Shown here: in pieces, positions 63,468 through 64,000 of the stretch
Layout of the letters: every line of letters begins with the position of its first letter
How positions within the stretch are numbered: position 1 is the first letter of the stretch
Assembly: GCF_006539565.1 (NCBI RefSeq)
Contig: NZ_BJNG01000035.1
Location: 89,207 to 153,206, forward strand
Length of the DNA stretch: 64,000 nucleotides
From: Pseudonocardia hydrocarbonoxydans
Lineage (GTDB): Bacteria; Actinomycetota; Actinomycetes; Mycobacteriales; Pseudonocardiaceae
Reading direction: 5' to 3'
The notes under the pieces: model-generated
The model's database searches: none
Told to the model about the DNA's origin: nothing
What the model saw: the letters and a program-made list of their open reading frames with translations, nothing else
Program-made: the position numbers and the translations under genes

Positions 63468-64000
63468 TCAGCGGCCGGCGGCGACGGCGTCCCGGGGGGA
63501 GCGCGAGGCCGTCCACAGCGGCGCCGATCCGATGATGGCCGCCTGGTGGTAGGCCGGGGGCTCCCCGTGCGCCGGGAGCACCTCGACGCACGGTGTGCGG
63601 TCACCGTGGGCGCGCAGGACCCGCTGCAGGGTTCCGGTCAGCTCCCACGGCCGCTCACCGCCGTGGACGACCAGCACCCGCTGGTCGCCGCGCGGGCCGG
63701 CACGCCAGGCCTGGCGCAGCTCGACGCACCCCGGGTGGCCGCGGACGACGCCGAGCACGCTGAGCGCGGCGGCGTCGGGCGCGTCGGGGCCGGAACGGAA
63801 CACGACCTCGCAGTGCGGCGGCCCGTCCAGCGGCAGGACGGCCTCCAGCAGCCGCCGCGACGCCCCCCACTCACCCGCGCCTGCGACGAGCAGCGCCCGC
63901 TCGTCGTCGGTGAGGCCGAGGCGGTGGCGCAGCAGCTCGCGGGTGAGCATCGCGGCCAGCGGCTGGTGGGCGCCTGCGGCGAGCCAGTCGCGCAGCCGCC
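63468..64000 (-). CDS. Hypothetical protein, 5' end outside the window
   Basis: The frame is open from the window edge and reads RLRDWLAAGAHQPLAAMLTREL without a stop, so the ATG at 63950 is probably internal and the gene begins beyond 64000. The visible part has an acidic/hydrophobic strand-helix layout (GPPHCEVVFRSGPDAPDAA, RVLVVHGGERPWELTGTLQ) and a conserved-looking YHQAAIIGSAPLW near the end; the large neighbour has the similar GYQQAALAAA. The two proteins may share an ancestral domain. No function is recognised. Confidence 0.6.
   Translation of the reverse strand, partial: RLRDWLAAGAHQPLAAMLTRELLRHRLGLTDDERALLVAGAGEWGASRRLLEAVLPLDGPPHCEVVFRSGPDAPDAAALSVLGVVRGHPGCVELRQAWRAGPRGDQRVLVVHGGERPWELTGTLQRVLRAHGDRTPCVEVLPAHGEPPAYHQAAIIGSAPLWTASRSPRDAVAAGR

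Overview
The window is very GC-rich, starts many genes with GTG and chains genes through GTGA/ATGA overlaps. It carries heat-shock operators of the actinobacterial HAIR type and gene neighbourhoods familiar from mycobacteria and their relatives. I read it as chromosomal DNA of a high-GC actinobacterium, most likely the Pseudonocardiales; the genus is an inference. No tRNA, rRNA, CRISPR array, integrase or transposase was seen.

Layout. 1-973: start of a large iron-sulfur oxidoreductase, cut by the window edge. 1301-8554: a tight operon of six genes resembling a type IV secretion core (VirB2-, PrgI/VirB3-, VirB4-, VirB6-, VirB8-like proteins and an NlpC/P60 hydrolase), with no relaxase or coupling protein beside it. 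8551-12177: a monooxygenase-like protein, a large LuxR-family AAA regulator and an unknown gene. 12199-16569: a 40-base perfect palindrome, two HAIR operators and dnaK-grpE-dnaJ-hspR. 16624-22583: flavohemoglobin, an FMN flavoprotein, a TPR/AAA pair, a nitronate monooxygenase and a PIN/AbrB toxin-antitoxin pair with its own inverted repeat. 22596-25285: HAIR plus clpB. 25353-31479: a dispersed palindromic repeat, pyrE, and a lipoprotein coupled to an FtsH-like membrane protease. 31505-36995: small housekeeping genes, a sigma factor, fba and DUF3151. 37012-46143: a purine catabolism cluster running from guanine/xanthine to ureidoglycolate, with an aldolase-like gene at one end. 46236-48926: a small membrane protein, an ABC-F ATPase and an acyltransferase. 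48927-49689: the decayed remnant of a reverse transcriptase. 50233-52281: a hypothetical gene and purA. 52287-57029: marP, CoA-type Nudix, thioredoxin-like protein, nth, a small membrane protein and crp. 57106-60996: an MFS transporter, a second copy of the palindromic repeat, a metallo-beta-lactamase-fold enzyme, a Nudix hydrolase and an oxidoreductase. 61007-64000: two unknown genes on the minus strand, the first very repeat-rich.

How the genes work together. HspR, encoded last in the dnaK operon, should repress both dnaK and clpB through the three HAIR boxes, giving a feedback loop with DnaK. The purine cluster forms one catabolic route: guanine deaminase, xanthine dehydrogenase, uricase, hydroxyisourate hydrolase, OHCU decarboxylase, allantoinase and allantoicase. 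The marP-nth block and the clpB-pyrE, fba and purA neighbourhoods look ancestral. Many genes have no ribosome binding site but a -10-like hexamer six to eight bases before the start codon, so leaderless transcripts appear common.

The least expected items are the relaxase-free secretion-like operon, the frame-broken reverse transcriptase with a (CGGGC)n tract at one break, the extra FtsH-like protease and the two-copy dispersed palindrome.
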